NCBI GenBank assembly: GCA_036244855.1
Contig: BQKZ01000003.1
Location: 564,984 to 628,983 of the forward strand
From: Temnopleurus reevesii
Lineage: Eukaryota > Echinodermata > Echinoidea > Temnopleuroida > Temnopleuridae
Direction: 5' to 3'
Length of the DNA stretch: 64,000 bases
The notes beneath the pieces were generated by a model. The model was given only the letters and a program-made list of their open reading frames with translations, did not search any database and was not told the origin of the DNA. Shown here piece by piece: positions 24,036 through 35,842 of this stretch (positions are counted from its first letter, which is position 1; each line of letters starts with the position of its first letter). A program made the position numbers and the translations under genes.

Positions 24036-24608
24036 GTAAGAATATTTACTTCACTATTAAAAATGATAGGGATGAATATCTTGTTGAACGTGTTTTACTT
24101 TGATTATGAAAGTTTAAACATATTCATGGGCATAAATTAAAGTTAAGGGGATTCTTTGTTTGAAAATCTAGTAATCATATGATAAACTTTTTTTTTTGGG
24201 GGGGGGGGGCGGTAGGAGGGTACATATTCTTTGATATTTCTTGCTTCATACTCTTGTATGATTTTGCATAGCTTCTTTAGAAATTGCCTTGCAATACTGT
24301 AAAATGGTCAATAAAAATCTGGACGTCATCTCAAATGATATTATCATTAATTTGAAAACTCTATGGTTGCTGATTGAAAGCTATACAGATAAGTTTAATC
24401 TTTCCATCAACTTGGAATGATTCAATCCAAAGCCCAAGTTTCAACTTGTGTAGAATTTTATGCACACAATGTATAATGCCAAAATCAAATAATCATCAGC
24501 AGGGTGATATTCTGATATTATACTGTAGACTGTATCCTAGATAAAGTGTATATTAGCAAACATAAGAGTGCTTGTAATTACAATGACGGTATTCTTGTAA
24601 TGAAACAG

Positions 24609-24905
24609 AACTTCCGTCGTGAGGAGCAGAACTACGTAGCCCAGACTGAGGTGGACAGTTCAGCCGCCCTGACCTCTGCAATGTCCAAGTCTGGTGGTGG
24701 GAACAACAACTCACCTTACGGTGGCAGCCTCCCTGGTGAACCACCCAAGCTCCAGTCGACTGCACCCAAACGTCCAGACGGTCAGCACGGTAGTCCTCCA
24801 AGCCTGATCCTAGCGGCGCTCAAGAGGCTTCTACCAATTGGGATGAATCAGTACGGTGCAAGGGAACAGGAGCTGGTCCAACAGGCCAAGATCAGGTTTG
24901 GACAG
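24609..24905 (+). CDS. ryr: RyR exon: NFRREEQNYVAQTE to LLPIGMN
   Basis: Acceptor AAACAG, donor GTGAGT; phase 0 on both sides, 99 codons. Starts NFRREEQNYVAQTE (vertebrate NFKREEQNFVVQNE) and ends SLILAALKRLLPIGMNQYG...KIRFGQ (vertebrate SLIV-x-ALK(R/K)(L/M)LPIGLN). Between these is a Gly/Asn/Pro-rich linker, SKSGGGNNNSPYGGSLPGEP. It replaces the charged vertebrate linker that contains the RyR1 ASI splice region. Confidence 0.96.
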
Positions 24906-25498
24906 GTGAGTGCTGCTTACTACATATAGGAACAGATATGGAGGTTAATGATGTTAATAGGTATGTTTTGTCTTTCGTTTTTTTTCACTATGAAAAACAT
25001 TGTTAAGGAGTTCACTTCTTATTTTAGGATCAAAATAATAAAGATGAAAAACAAGATTGGCCAGTTCATCATTGGTAGCCAGAAACCATTGTACAGAGGC
25101 AGATTTGCATTGCTTCATGTCTCCCAGCAAATCCAAGCTTTGTAATTGAATTTGATAGAATGTGGCCAATATTAAAACTGACAAAGTCCTGATCTCAAAG
25201 CATGCACGGTTTTGACTAATCTTACACATCAAAGTGAATGCAAGCGTTTGATACCATTGAAATACTTTGAATCTATCTTTTTGAAAGAAAAATCTGTCAA
25301 CCAGTTAGTGAATTCTTTTGCCTTTTAGTAGGTTTTAAGGTATGAATACTTAATATTTGAAATGCAAAGAGTGATGTCAATTTTATTACCTGTGCATAGT
25401 TACTGGTAAGGCAAATAAAATGCTCTGCACTTAATAGAATCTAAATGATATTCAAACTAAATATAATTGATTATATTTCTTGTTTTATATATTTACAG

Positions 25499-25564
25499 AA
25501 AGAAACAGAGAAGGAAGTTCGTGACTACCTGCTTCAACAGCTCCACCTGCACGAGAAAGAGAAG
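25499..25564 (+). CDS. ryr: RyR exon: TEKEVRDYLLQQLHLHEKEK (core form)
   Basis: Acceptor TTACAG; phase 0 in. KETEKEVRDYLLQQLHL matches vertebrate KDT-x-(E/D)EVR(E/D)-x-L...LHLQGK. Splicing at AAG|GTGGAA (25565) to the exon at 29220 is in frame. It gives LHLHEKEK-QTDSKGWQ, almost the length of vertebrate LHLQGKLEDPAIRWQ. The frame also stays open past this donor (see the next entry). Confidence 0.85.
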
Positions 25565-25861
25565 GTGGAAGAAACGGCCCGCTTAACGGCCATGAGTCAT
25601 GCTCAAACCTCATTATCACCCAAACCATCCGTATCATTCTCATCAACAACATCATCATCATCCTCATCATCATCACCCGCTTCAGCTTCTGCACTTGCAA
25701 CTTCTTCTTCTACTTCTGCTACCAGCACCACTACCACCTCCTCCTCCCCCTCTCCTCCCTCCCCCTCCTCCTCTGCAGTAGACCCTCAAGAGTCCGACAA
25801 GCCAGCCCGTATTAGAACCCGGAGGCAATCCATAGCTGCCTGGCAGTCTGCTGCTGCTCGG
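25565..25861 (+). CDS. ryr: Optional Ser/Thr-rich extension of the preceding RyR exon
   Basis: The reading frame continues for 99 codons: a charged stretch, a long Ser/Thr/Pro/Ala run made of TCA, TCC and ACC codons, then DKPARIRTRRQSIAAWQSAA. RRQS (25820-25831) fits the PKA consensus R-R-x-S. A phase-0 end at CGG|GTTACC (25862) is possible but weak; an end further on is not excluded. Vertebrate RyRs have no counterpart here. It may be an alternative 5' splice-site extension or intronic microsatellite with an accidentally open frame. Confidence 0.45.
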
Positions 25862-28800
25862 GTTACCGCTGCTCGTATAACTGCAAGTGTCTTGAGTTTT
25901 TCTCTTTCTTCTTTCTTCTTATCTATAAAAACACTTTGGGTAGTTGGTAGATGAATTCAATTTGCCCTAGTTACTCAATGATTCAACCATTAATTAATCC
26001 ATTATGATGTCCTCTTCTGCCAACCATCATTCTGGGAACTGTATCCATTTGTAGCTGAGACTCAATTGTTTTTGGTGGTTTTTTTTCAATTACTTTCCAT
26101 GTGAATAGATCCCAACAATGCCCTTATATATTGTACATTATTTCATTACAAAGAAATAAGAGAAGGAATTTTATTTTCACACATATTTTGATATCTTTAA
26201 ACATGTTATTTTACATAACAATGATATTAATGATTTGAAACCAATTTTGATTAACTGCTGAATAGCTTAATTGAATAATTCTTGCCTTATCACAACATGG
26301 ATAAACACTGATTGACAGTGCTTTACTGAGAAGCTGAGAAAAAAATCTCAGGCATTCTCGGGTAGGAATCGAAAAAAATCATTTAATTGATGCTGAATAG
26401 CTGTTACATGTATTTCTTAAGTGAAAATATTAAGTTTCATATTGTTTATGATAATTCAAGTTCAATCTCACGATTATTACTTGTTTTTTTTTTATTTATT
26501 GAGTTTTAATGCTCCTTTATGCTTCATTATACATAGGTAAGAGAATTTAATCTCAAATATTTATCATGGTAGAAAGGTTTTGTAGAGAAATGGCACATCT
26601 AATCCACTTTAAATAACAGCCTATTTCTTATAAAACCATATAATCCCTCAATTTATTAACTTAACCATCATGTTATATTGATAAAACATGCATCAAGTCA
26701 ACAAATGTCCTGTTTTACCATCTTTATCAGATAATGTATAACTTTATTGTATATCTGCATTACCTTCCTCCCTGAAAAATAATCATATATATCATCCGCT
26801 AAAGCCCTAGAAATATCCTTGGAATACATTGATTGCCTCCAAATTACATCCGCCCCTCAACTAAGTGAATATTAAGTTGATGTTGCAATCATCCTTTTCA
26901 AGAAATTATACCTTTCTTTGCAGATCGATTGTATAATTGCATAAAGTAGGAAATTCAATAGAACTTTTGTTCCAAAAAGTGATAAGTCTAGGGTCTTAAA
27001 ATGTTTTCATTGGAGGAGTGCATGTTGTATATGATGTGGTGCTGTGGAATTCTTAGAATACTTTGCCGTTAACATTCCCTTGCACAGATTGTTCACCATG
27101 CACTGCCAACCCAATCATCTTGCAGCTTTCTTGGTTTCCATGGAAACACTAATTTTTGCCCCAACAAGGAATTTGGGTGCTGTTTTCATTTCATACCTTT
27201 ATTGTTTAAAGAATTATATTAATTTTGGCTCATTTAATTCTTTTTTTTTCTTTTTTTTTGCTCTCAATCCTAGGGTGGAAATAAGTGATATAAAATGTAT
27301 TTCAGAATCATCTCTTTAATAAGTTTTGCAACATTTTTAGATATATTGTTTTTAAAAGCTACATTGATGTAGTAAAGATTATATTTCTATGCCTACGCTA
27401 CCGTAAGGTGATGCCAGAGTAATTATTTATTTCCAATTTTCTCAATAATTAGAATGGTTAATTTTGCAAGTATTTAAACCATGTTTAAAATCTTCATTTG
27501 TAGAAAAAAGAAAGTCAATCAAACCATTCATAAATACACAGTGTTTTCATGGAACTAACAAAGCAATAACTGTCATTTTTTATTTAATCCATTTTGACAC
27601 ATTTTTGCCATCCTTCAATTACTTCATGTTCAGTTCATAAAAATATCCCCCTTCAATGAAAAATGATTTAGAATGATTGCAATATTAACATTTCATTTGT
27701 TTCATTTAGGGTACTTTTTCTGCCCATAAAACTGGCCAGAAAAGCATCTTTTAGAACATTTTCATTTGAACATCAGGATTTTTCTGGTTTCACAATATAA
27801 TTGTTTTAGTTTCTTTGCAACTAAGCAGTTCGATTGATAAATTCTACATGTTGATATTGTGACTTTAGTAAAATTTTGATGTGTTAATTGCTACCATTTG
27901 AAAAAAAATATTTTGGGAATCAGCTTTTTCTCATGCCTCCATGGAAATTCAATGATCCCTCTAATTCTTCATTTCTTTGTAAATATCTAAGATAAAAATG
28001 CTTCATAAAGAATCAATATATGTTTGTGAAAAATCTTCTTTTTGTGCTGTGCATATCCCCTTAGGTATATCCCTTTTGATAGAATCCCCAACTCGTAATC
28101 TTTCTCAAGGAATTGCTTTACTTGCTCAGTATTTATTCCTTTCTACCGTAATGTAGTTCCTTAGTCATTTTCAACTTCATTTTCATCGAAGTTAAAATCT
28201 GTATTTCATATCTACAACAAATGTATCTATCCCCTTAACTTTTATATGATATAATGCACAAGTATATAAAAGTACAATATTTCATATGGATTATGATATC
28301 TATAAGATATGTTTAGATGTTATTTTGAATACAATTAAACAGAAATATTAATTCATTTGTTAAATTAGATCATTTAATTCATATTTATCTACTAGTTTAG
28401 AGAGCTAGATATAATGAACGACGCTTGCTTTGCTTATTACAATTATCACAACTTAAATGCATATAATCACATCTAACAACTGAAATATTTATATTCCTCA
28501 GTAAAATGAATTTAACCATGTGAATTGTATCAAAGCACTTTTTAACTCTCTGAACTAAATTTATTGATACTCCTCTAACTGCTCAGACATAGATAATTAA
28601 ATAATTGTTAGTAATTAACCAATATCATAATCATTTATCTTGTCATATTTGTCAAACATCATTACCATATGCAACTCACATTCAGTCCCTATTTTCATAT
28701 GTATGATATGCTATATTTAATCTTTTGAATAATGAGTTTCCTATTTTTTATTTCAATATATTTTTATTATAGGAATGGGGCTTACTTTTTAAGCCAGGTT

Positions 28801-29219
28801 AAGTTGCTATCAAAACAAATCAATGCATTTAGCTCGGACTTGTTCTTGTTCTTAATAGTTTGACAGTAATTACTTTTTTCTGTGATATAAGATATAACAG
28901 ATGAAGATGATTTCTGTTACATTCTGCTAGATTTGAGGCATTGGTAGTAGGATCAAATATTTGATTCGTTGACACAATTAACAGGATTATTTCCCTGTTA
29001 TTTTTTTTCATACTAACTGCAAACATTGTCAATGGTCCATTGGTAAATAAAAATAATTGTAAATTCATTGTTTGATAAAATGTGATTTTAATACACAAAT
29101 ATCTTACAGCTCATTTATTCTTTTAAGCGAATATATTTATATCTAATTGAAATTTGCTGATCAAACAAACTGATGATGTGATCCTAATGTAAGCATTCAT
29201 TTGTGATTGGTTCCTACAG
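25862..29219. other. 3.3-kb intron
   Basis: AT-rich intron after the Ser-rich extension. No repeats, exons or other signals recognised. Confidence 0.65.
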
Positions 29220-29360
29220 CAAACAGACTCTAAGGGATGGCAGCGTCATCTCTACAACAAGATGGCCGCCTCGAAGCTGGTTCAGGTAGTAGAGATGACA
29301 AAGGATAAAGTGATTGAACGCATCATCAATATGGCCCTGGTTCTTCATCGACTTCATCAG
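29220..29360 (+). CDS. ryr: RyR exon: WQRHLYNKM to VIERIINMALVLHRL
   Basis: Acceptor CTACAG, donor GTGAAG; phase 0 on both sides (the other two frames hit stops). Encodes QTDSKGWQRHLYNKMAASKL, then DKVIERIINMALVLHRLHQ. Matches RWQMALYK and EKTVERVLDIANVLFHLEQ of vertebrate RyR2, leading into the calmodulin site. Confidence 0.95.
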
Positions 29361-29401
29361 GTGAAGTGATCCTCTTTTATTGTTTTCCTTATTGTTGTCC
29401 T

Positions 29402-29560
29402 GGGGGATGTTTCATCAAGATTTGTCGCAGCGACAAGGAGTCATTTTCTGACGATTCCCATAGCAACTGTCAACGATGGTGCTTTTCATCCAATCACAAT
29501 CAAGGAATTTGTCAGCGCTGACTAATTGTCTCTGCGACAAATCTTGATGAAAAATCCCCC
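29402..29560. repeat. 159-bp hairpin MITE
   Basis: GGGGGATGTTTCATCAAGAT...GCAG at the left pairs with CTGC...ATCTTGATGAAAAATCCCCC at the right, one mismatch in 29. Strong foldback, no coding capacity. Confidence 0.88.
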
Positions 29561-30183
29561 CGATATTTTATCAGTCTAGTCTCAATTATGATGACAGGCG
29601 CTGAGTTCATGGTGTATCTGTTATTGAGTTCTGATGTGTGTCCTTATCTTTTGTTTTTGTATCTCCTTTCCCAGAGAAACAACCACATTGTATTGGTTTG
29701 GTTATCTTCCTTAAATTGTCATTTCATATTTATGTGTTTTTATTTAGGGGTAAATATATTTTTCAAAATTTGATATTCATTTGCATGTAATTCATCTTCT
29801 TTCAATTTCTTGTGCAGAGAAAATGGTCTAGTAATATGATTTAGCCATTGAAATAGATATGCTACAAATGTGTACTGAAAGCAGGCAACTGCAAGGATTA
29901 TGCATATCCTTTACATGTAAAGTGAGTTCATGTTGAAATTCTTTGAAATTTGATATGTGTGTCTCAGATACTGTCTGTTTCATACCTAGCAAGATTTCAA
30001 ACAATTTCAATGAATACTTGTCAATAGATTCCCTTTTTAAGTAATGGAAATGACACTTTCATGGAATTGCCCAAATATAAATCATCATTTAGAAACAAAG
30101 CAAGGTCATGTGTAATGATCAATGGCTTAAATACGAATGCAATATTTAGTATTTTACTTTCATGATATTCATTAACCTAACAG

Positions 30184-30296
30184 ATGGAGCACCCGTCAGT
30201 GTCGAAGAAGAGTGCTTGGAGAAGGCTGATGTCTGCTCAGCGTAAGAGAGCTATCATGGCCTGCTTCAGAATGATACCACTCCACCATCTACCAAG
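30184..30296 (+). CDS. ryr: RyR exon: calmodulin-binding helix
   Basis: Acceptor AACAG, donor GTAAGA; phase 0 in, 2 out. Encodes [20 protein letters not shown], then [17 protein letters not shown]. This is the RyR calmodulin site (RyR1 3614-3643, [23 protein letters not shown]). The two hydrophobic anchors are kept at the same 16-residue distance (Trp and Phe, equivalent to W3620 and F3636), and so is the redox-sensitive Cys before the Phe (C3635). Confidence 0.97.
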
Positions 30297-30542
30297 GTAA
30301 GAAACCAAGGGTTCCTGAAAGTCATGGAAAATCATGGAAAATCATGGAAAATTGTGGAAAGTCAGGGAAAAGTCAGATAATTTCGAACTTTTTTGAATGA
30401 TCATGGAATTTTATTTACTTCTTGGCTACGCGATCTTTCCACTTTGTTGTGTCTCGCAAATCTTATGCTACGAACAATTTCATGAGGCAAAATAGGTTAT
30501 ATCTGTGTATCTGTCTTATTGTGTTACTGAATAATCATATAC

Positions 30543-30685
30543 ATATTTTTTTTATACATCCTCTTCCTCCTTCTCTCTTTTTATCTTTCTTGCTCTCTAT
30601 TTTTCTTTCTCTCTCTCTGTTTCTCTTTATCTCTCTCTATTTTTCTTTCTCTTTCTCTCTCTCTTTTGTTATTTCTCTCTGGCAG
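30543..30685 (+). repeat. Pyrimidine-rich (CT)n tract ending in a 3' splice site
   Basis: About 140 bases almost entirely of T and C, made of TCTCTTTCT-type units, ending in CTGGCAG at the next exon. It is an oversized polypyrimidine tract and probably polymorphic. Confidence 0.8.
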
Positions 30686-30779
30686 ACATCGCGCCATTAA
30701 CTACTTCTTGAAGGCTTACAAGGAGAAATGGCTGAGCAACGAAGAGTCAGCCCAACATCTGTTGATCGAAGATCTCACT
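30686..30779 (+). CDS. ryr: RyR exon: HRAINYFLKAYKEKWL
   Basis: Acceptor GGCAG after a long pyrimidine tract, donor GTAAGT; phase 2 in, 0 out. Encodes HRAINYFLKAYKEKWLSNEE, then LLIEDLT. Matches HRA-x-N-x-FL-x-(S/G)Y-x-x-(A/S)WI...LIEDL. Confidence 0.95.
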
Positions 30780-31442
30780 GTAAGTTTGTCATTTTTTTAC
30801 AGTATCAAACTTAAGGTAAACTTGCAGAATGTTCTATAGAAATAGCAGTTCAGGAGACAGATTACAAAAAAGTTCTTCATCGATTATATTGTGTGATTTG
30901 CGGAACTGCAATGAAAAGAATTCCTTCCTTTTATTGTGCATTTATGATTCTCAGAAAAATGCACTCAGTAACAAAATATTTCAAAAATCAAGTTGTCAAA
31001 TTTCTTTGTTGGTGTCTGGGGTTTGAAATTTTCTCCGACATGTATGTCATGCATGTATAAAGAGGATGTCTGTTTATCTTACTTCACGAATGAAGTTTAA
31101 TAACAATTTGTAATTGTAAGAAATGGTAAATGCAAAAAATGAATCAATCTATCATGCTTTAGTTAGATCTCCTGGCAAAAATTGTCCATTTGTGATTTAG
31201 TACAAACAATCATTTGAAATTGTTTGAAAACCAAACTCAGAGGCCTACAGGTAACAGTCGAATCTCTTGCGACCATAAAAATCTGCTCAACTTAGAAGGA
31301 AATCGATAGAAGAGTAGTAAATAAGACTGGTTTACCAAGAAATTTCTTTGACTTTGACAATTATTTGAGGCAGATTTGACTATATGTTAAGGATTCACAT
31401 GATTCACCCCACGAGTGCCTTTTCCATATGATTTTGAAACAG

Positions 31443-31546
31443 AAATGCAATTCAGAGGAGTTGCAGGAAGTGGAAGCAGAGAATGTGAAAGACCCCCTCT
31501 ATCAGCTCATCATGACCTTCAGTCGAGCATTTGGACTTCAACAAGA
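31443..31546 (+). CDS. ryr: RyR exon: DPLYQLIMTFSRAFGL
   Basis: Acceptor AAACAG, donor GTGAGT; phase 0 in, 2 out. Encodes KCNSEELQEVEAENVKDPLY, then QLIMTFSRAFGLQQ, matching the family's DPLHQLIL-x-FSRTAL. Confidence 0.95.
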
Positions 31547-31621
31547 GTGAGTACATGTAGCTCATAAAATGATTCACTTGTTTTTAACAATTTTATTCCA
31601 AAATTGTGAATTGTATCTCTA

Positions 31622-31794
31622 AAAGGGTGCTGTTCCGAAGTTCCATTTGATTGCAAATCAACTGCAAATTAATTTGAAATCGTAATGCGCATTTTTATTA
31701 GCGCATGGTGTGCGCTTTTAACGAGACACCCTTGAAACAATGATTTAGATTGGTGCATTCTGATTAATTTGAACTTTCAAACAACAGCCCTTAG
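31622..31794. repeat. Short TIR element (family A), copy 4
   Basis: Begins AAAGGGTGCTGTTCCGAAG and ends TTTCAAACAACAGCCCTTAG, with GCGCATGGTGTGCGCTTTTA and GAAACAATGATTTAGATTGG inside. More diverged, weaker fragments are seen at 40365-40432, 52580-52745 and 55540-55707. Confidence 0.78.
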
Positions 31795-32079
31795 ACTTTG
31801 TAAACTGGTATACCAGTTTCAATTTTGTTTCTAAGATTACTATAGAAATCAATGAAAGATTTTTTGCATTCTTGAAACACAGTTTTTTGCTGCATAGGGA
31901 TTCTAAGGTCTACGGGAATAATGTTACAATCAAGCCACAAATATATATGTGCTGAATCCTTATTAAAACTTAATGCATTTGGTAGAGTGTGAAGTACAGT
32001 GTGTCATGGAAGCATACATGTGTAACTGTATAAACTTATCTTTTAATGTGTTAATGTTACATTTTTTGTGTGATATTAG

Positions 32080-32203
32080 TATGTTGGATGAAGACTTCCT
32101 CTATCATTCGTACGCTGAGATCATGAGTAAGAGCTGTGGAGGAGGGGAGGATGATGATGACGATGACGATGAAGGAGGAGACGACAATGGGTCATCGTTC
32201 CAG
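32080..32203 (+). CDS. ryr: RyR exon: MLDEDFLYHSYAEIMSKSC plus acidic tract
   Basis: Acceptor ATTAG, donor GTAATT; phase 2 in, 0 out. Encodes MLDEDFLYHSYAEIMSKSC, matching LEEDFLYMAYADIMAKSC. A poly-Asp run (seven D) follows in place of the vertebrate DEEDDDGEEE tract. Confidence 0.97.
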
Positions 32204-32806
32204 GTAATTCATACAACTTATTTCATTTTTTGTATTACTTCATGGATATTCATTAGAATAAAGGTATAAAAGTTTCTTCTGTATGTAAATGGGCAATAGC
32301 ATTGGTTAATGCAAATTATTTTTTTCCCTAAACACTATTCACTATTATAATTTTCCAACTGCAAGCCATGCTGTATGTGAGTGGCAGCTTATTTGTAGCA
32401 GAAAAAAATAAACCTAAATATTCATAACCCTGAATTTCTTTGAAATACTCTGATTTTGTGTGTGGTGAATTAAGAACTTCATGCAAACCAATAGGATAAA
32501 TAATTTCCTATCGTCTTATTACTGATATTCACACCACACCTGCCTCATACAGTGCTACAGTTCTTAAAACATTTTCTTCCATATTAGCGTTGCTAAGATG
32601 GGATGGTGCTTAAATGTTTTCTTTAATGAATTGTTAAAATTGCAACTGATCCAAAGGAGAGCAAAAGATTTTGTTTCTAATATAGATTACTTTCGTAATG
32701 CTATAGCACTAAAAACAAAGAGAACCATAGCACTTTATATGTGTATTTATTCATTATTAATTATTCATTCAGTCACACAATACAAATATTTTTTGCTTGA
32801 TTGTAG

Positions 32807-32906
32807 GAGCAAGAAATGGAGAAACAAAAGCTGCTTTCTGAGCAGGCTAGGCTGGCAGAGAGAGGATGTGCTGAGATGGTCTTGCTACTTATCAGTGCAA
32901 GCAAAG
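32807..32906 (+). CDS. ryr: RyR exon: [20 protein letters not shown]
   Basis: Acceptor TGTAG, donor GTATCA; phase 0 in, 1 out. Encodes [20 protein letters not shown], then [14 protein letters not shown]. Almost identical to vertebrate [34 protein letters not shown]. In the main chain it joins the exon at 40475. Confidence 0.97.
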
Positions 32907-33727
32907 GTATCAACTCACTTTGCCTTCAATCGTTCTTTCATCTCCCCCCTCTCTCTGTCTCTCTTTCTCTCTCTCACTCTCTCGTCTTCCAATCTTTTAT
33001 ATCCCTTTCTATTTTTCCAATCTTTTATATATCCCCTTCTATTCTCACTTATTTTAATAATTTTTCTTTGTTATCTTCTGAGCTTCTATCCCTAAGTATC
33101 ATAGTTCCCACTGTCCCTCTATCATTTTATTGATTTTCATTTTTTGTTTCTGTCTTTATTATCCCTCTTATTTTCTTTCTTTGTCTTCCACTCTCCTTTG
33201 TGTTCTATGTAACATATTGTTGTATGTCTCCCCTTTATTTATATCTCTTATCCTTTCTTGTTCTTTTTTATTTATTATTTCTGTCCAAGCTTTCGTCCAT
33301 GTTACAGTTCTTTCTTAATTATTTTGTCCTCCCCACCCTTGTTATTCATCTCACTTCCTCAGCATGGCTGATTGTCTTGAAGTAGTTGATTGTCCTCCAC
33401 TATTTAATCATCGCTTGAGATTGTAATGCATTGCAAGGCTTTGCTTATGGGATATTTAGTTGATACAAGTAGATATAGTGAACTTAAGATTGTATTTATC
33501 CTTTTAATATACAATGTATGCTATTGGTCAAAAAATTGGTTTTTTTTCCCTCAACCCCAAGCGTCACAACACCTTAATATTGAATTTGTGTATATATATT
33601 TTCCCCTATTTTCCATAAATGATAAACATTGTACCCATATAAATTTCTTTTTAGCAAGTAATATAAATCTACCAACAAACGTATATGAGATTGTGTATAT
33701 TGTCAGGATTATTCCTCCTGTCCTACA

Positions 33728-33812
33728 GCCAGGGTAATAATAATGTAAAGCGCCTTTAGCACTCAGTAGAGTGGATACGTGCGCTATGTAAATTGCATCT
33801 ATTATTAATATT
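33728..33812 (+). repeat. Possible 3' tail of a dispersed retroposon
   Basis: GTAAAGCGCCTTTAGCACTC...GATACGTGCGCTATGTAAATT followed by ATTATTAATATTATT. GC-rich core with a simple AT tail, as at the 3' ends of non-LTR elements or SINEs. The same sequence appears at 38880 because of the haplotype duplication. Confidence 0.4.
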
Positions 33813-34119
33813 ATTAATATGCAAAAAATCACCAATGTATAAAAGCCATGTGAGATGTAAAATTAAATCTATGATTGGAATATTAAAAAAAAAATAATGT
33901 ATATTGCGGAAATATAAAACGAGTGTATACATGTATTATAGTTGTTGAATTCAAATGACAACCCATATTGCATCTCTGCTCCCTGAATATTACAGACAGA
34001 ACACACTATTCTTACGGTAAGTTCGGGATTTGTTAGACTAATTGTTGGGTTTTACTACTTTCTTATTCGTAATCCATTTGTCTTTATAAGACTGAAAAAT
34101 GTTCAATTGGTGACGGTGT

Positions 34120-34672
34120 NNNNNNNNNNNNNNNNNNNNNNNNNNNNNNNNNNNNNNNNNNNNNNNNNNNNNNNNNNNNNNNNNNNNNNNNNNNNNNNNN
34201 NNNNNNNNNNNNNNNNNNNNNNNNNNNNNNNNNNNNNNNNNNNNNNNNNNNNNNNNNNNNNNNNNNNNNNNNNNNNNNNNNNNNNNNNNNNNNNNNNNNN
34301 NNNNNNNNNNNNNNNNNNNNNNNNNNNNNNNNNNNNNNNNNNNNNNNNNNNNNNNNNNNNNNNNNNNNNNNNNNNNNNNNNNNNNNNNNNNNNNNNNNNN
34401 NNNNNNNNNNNNNNNNNNNNNNNNNNNNNNNNNNNNNNNNNNNNNNNNNNNNNNNNNNNNNNNNNNNNNNNNNNNNNNNNNNNNNNNNNNNNNNNNNNNN
34501 NNNNNNNNNNNNNNNNNNNNNNNNNNNNNNNNNNNNNNNNNNNNNNNNNNNNNNNNNNNNNNNNNNNNNNNNNNNNNNNNNNNNNNNNNNNNNNNNNNNN
34601 NNNNNNNNNNNNNNNNNNNNNNNNNNNNNNNNNNNNNNNNNNNNNNNNNNNNNNNNNNNNNNNNNNNNNNNN
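34120..34672. other. Assembly gap (553 N)
   Basis: Run of N. The left flank continues in sequence found again at 38356-39258; the right flank is a copy of sequence at 48007 onward. The two sides therefore do not belong together. Confidence 0.99.
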
Positions 34673-35109
34673 CTACAGAGGCCACATGAAGGCACAGAAT
34701 ATGGCACAGAATATGTGGTCATTGTAGACATATTGCTTTTATAAACAAATTGTGTAGCATTCGCAAATATATATATTATGCATGACCTAGGCCCTATATT
34801 ATAAGAAATTGCCTCTCATCGCAACTTTTTGTCCAGTAGAGCTTAGTATAGATAAATTGCATCTTGTTACTGGAAAATTGGGGGTATCAAGCTATTGTAC
34901 TCATTAAACAGCTTACCATACTAAACTTTGACAACATTTTCGTGCCACTGTTTGACTTTATATGTTTTAAATTTTCATTGCTTCAAATGTTTCTATTATG
35001 CTGTGTTCAAGGAACCAGCTGTCCATACACAGGTGGCCCTTAACAAAGTTTCAGCTCTACATGTTTTATGTTTCCCTTGATTAAAATGTTTCTACTTCGC
35101 TCTCATTTC

Positions 35110-35225
35110 TAGGGTCCATGTTCAGGGAACCAGCTTGCCTTGGCTCACAGTCGTCTAGGGGATGCTGTTGTAGGGTTCCTCCAAATTTGCCAACCTACAG
35201 AAGAAGCTCTCTCTGCTTTTTCATG
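35110..35225 (+). pseudogene. Degenerate partial copy of the [16 protein letters not shown] exon (displaced copy)
   Basis: Begins TTTCTAGGGTCCATGTTCAGG like the live exon at 35259. It has Gly for the invariant Trp of SRLWD and a small deletion that shifts frame before CTACAGAAGAAGC. It then diverges without a donor. The same relic is at 48447 in the other copy. Confidence 0.85.
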
Positions 35226-35258
35226 ATTTAAATGCTTCTAATTTACTCTCATTTCTAG

Positions 35259-35445
35259 GGTCCATGTTCAGGGAACCAGCTTGCCTTGGCTCACAGTCGC
35301 CTCTGGGACGCTGTCGTAGGATTCCTCCACATCTTCGCCAACCTACAGAAGAAGCTCTCTCAGGACACAAGTCAGCTGGAGCTTCTTCGAGAGCTTCTCA
35401 ACCTCCACAAGGAGATGGTCGTCATGCTACTCAGTATGCTGGAAG
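35259..35445 (+). CDS. ryr: RyR exon, displaced second copy: [17 protein letters not shown]
   Basis: Same 187-nt exon as 48596-48782 (phase 0 in, 1 out), encoding [20 protein letters not shown] and LLSMLEG. Lies in the displaced block and cannot splice in frame with its scaffold neighbours; treat as the other allele. Confidence 0.85.
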
Positions 35446-35842
35446 GTTAGATGATGATTTAGCTTTTTAAAACTATTTTTTTATCTCTTTGATGGTCATT
35501 ATTTCCTCCCATTCTGTTCCCATCCATTTCTAACTTTCTTTCCAGTTTCTTCTTCACATTCCCCCATCTCCACTTTCCCTTTTCTCCTTATCTTTTTTCA
35601 TTTCCTCCCCCTTGCTAAAATTATAATCTGACCTATGTTAATAAAAAACTTTTGAATAATTTCGGAATCAAAGCAATATGTAGGAATAAAAAAATATAAG
35701 TTCTCATTTAATTCCTTTAGGTATCATTATTATTTCTCCATTACTTTTTCTCTTTATCCCTAAAAAGATATCCTTTGTATCTAATTAGAAGTGTTGATTG
35801 TACAGCTTTCATCTCAATCATTTTTTTATGTCTTGATGACAG

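Noticed and set aside
34038..34731. Open frames of 206-215 codons across the N run
   Set aside because: Almost all residues are unknown because of the gap.
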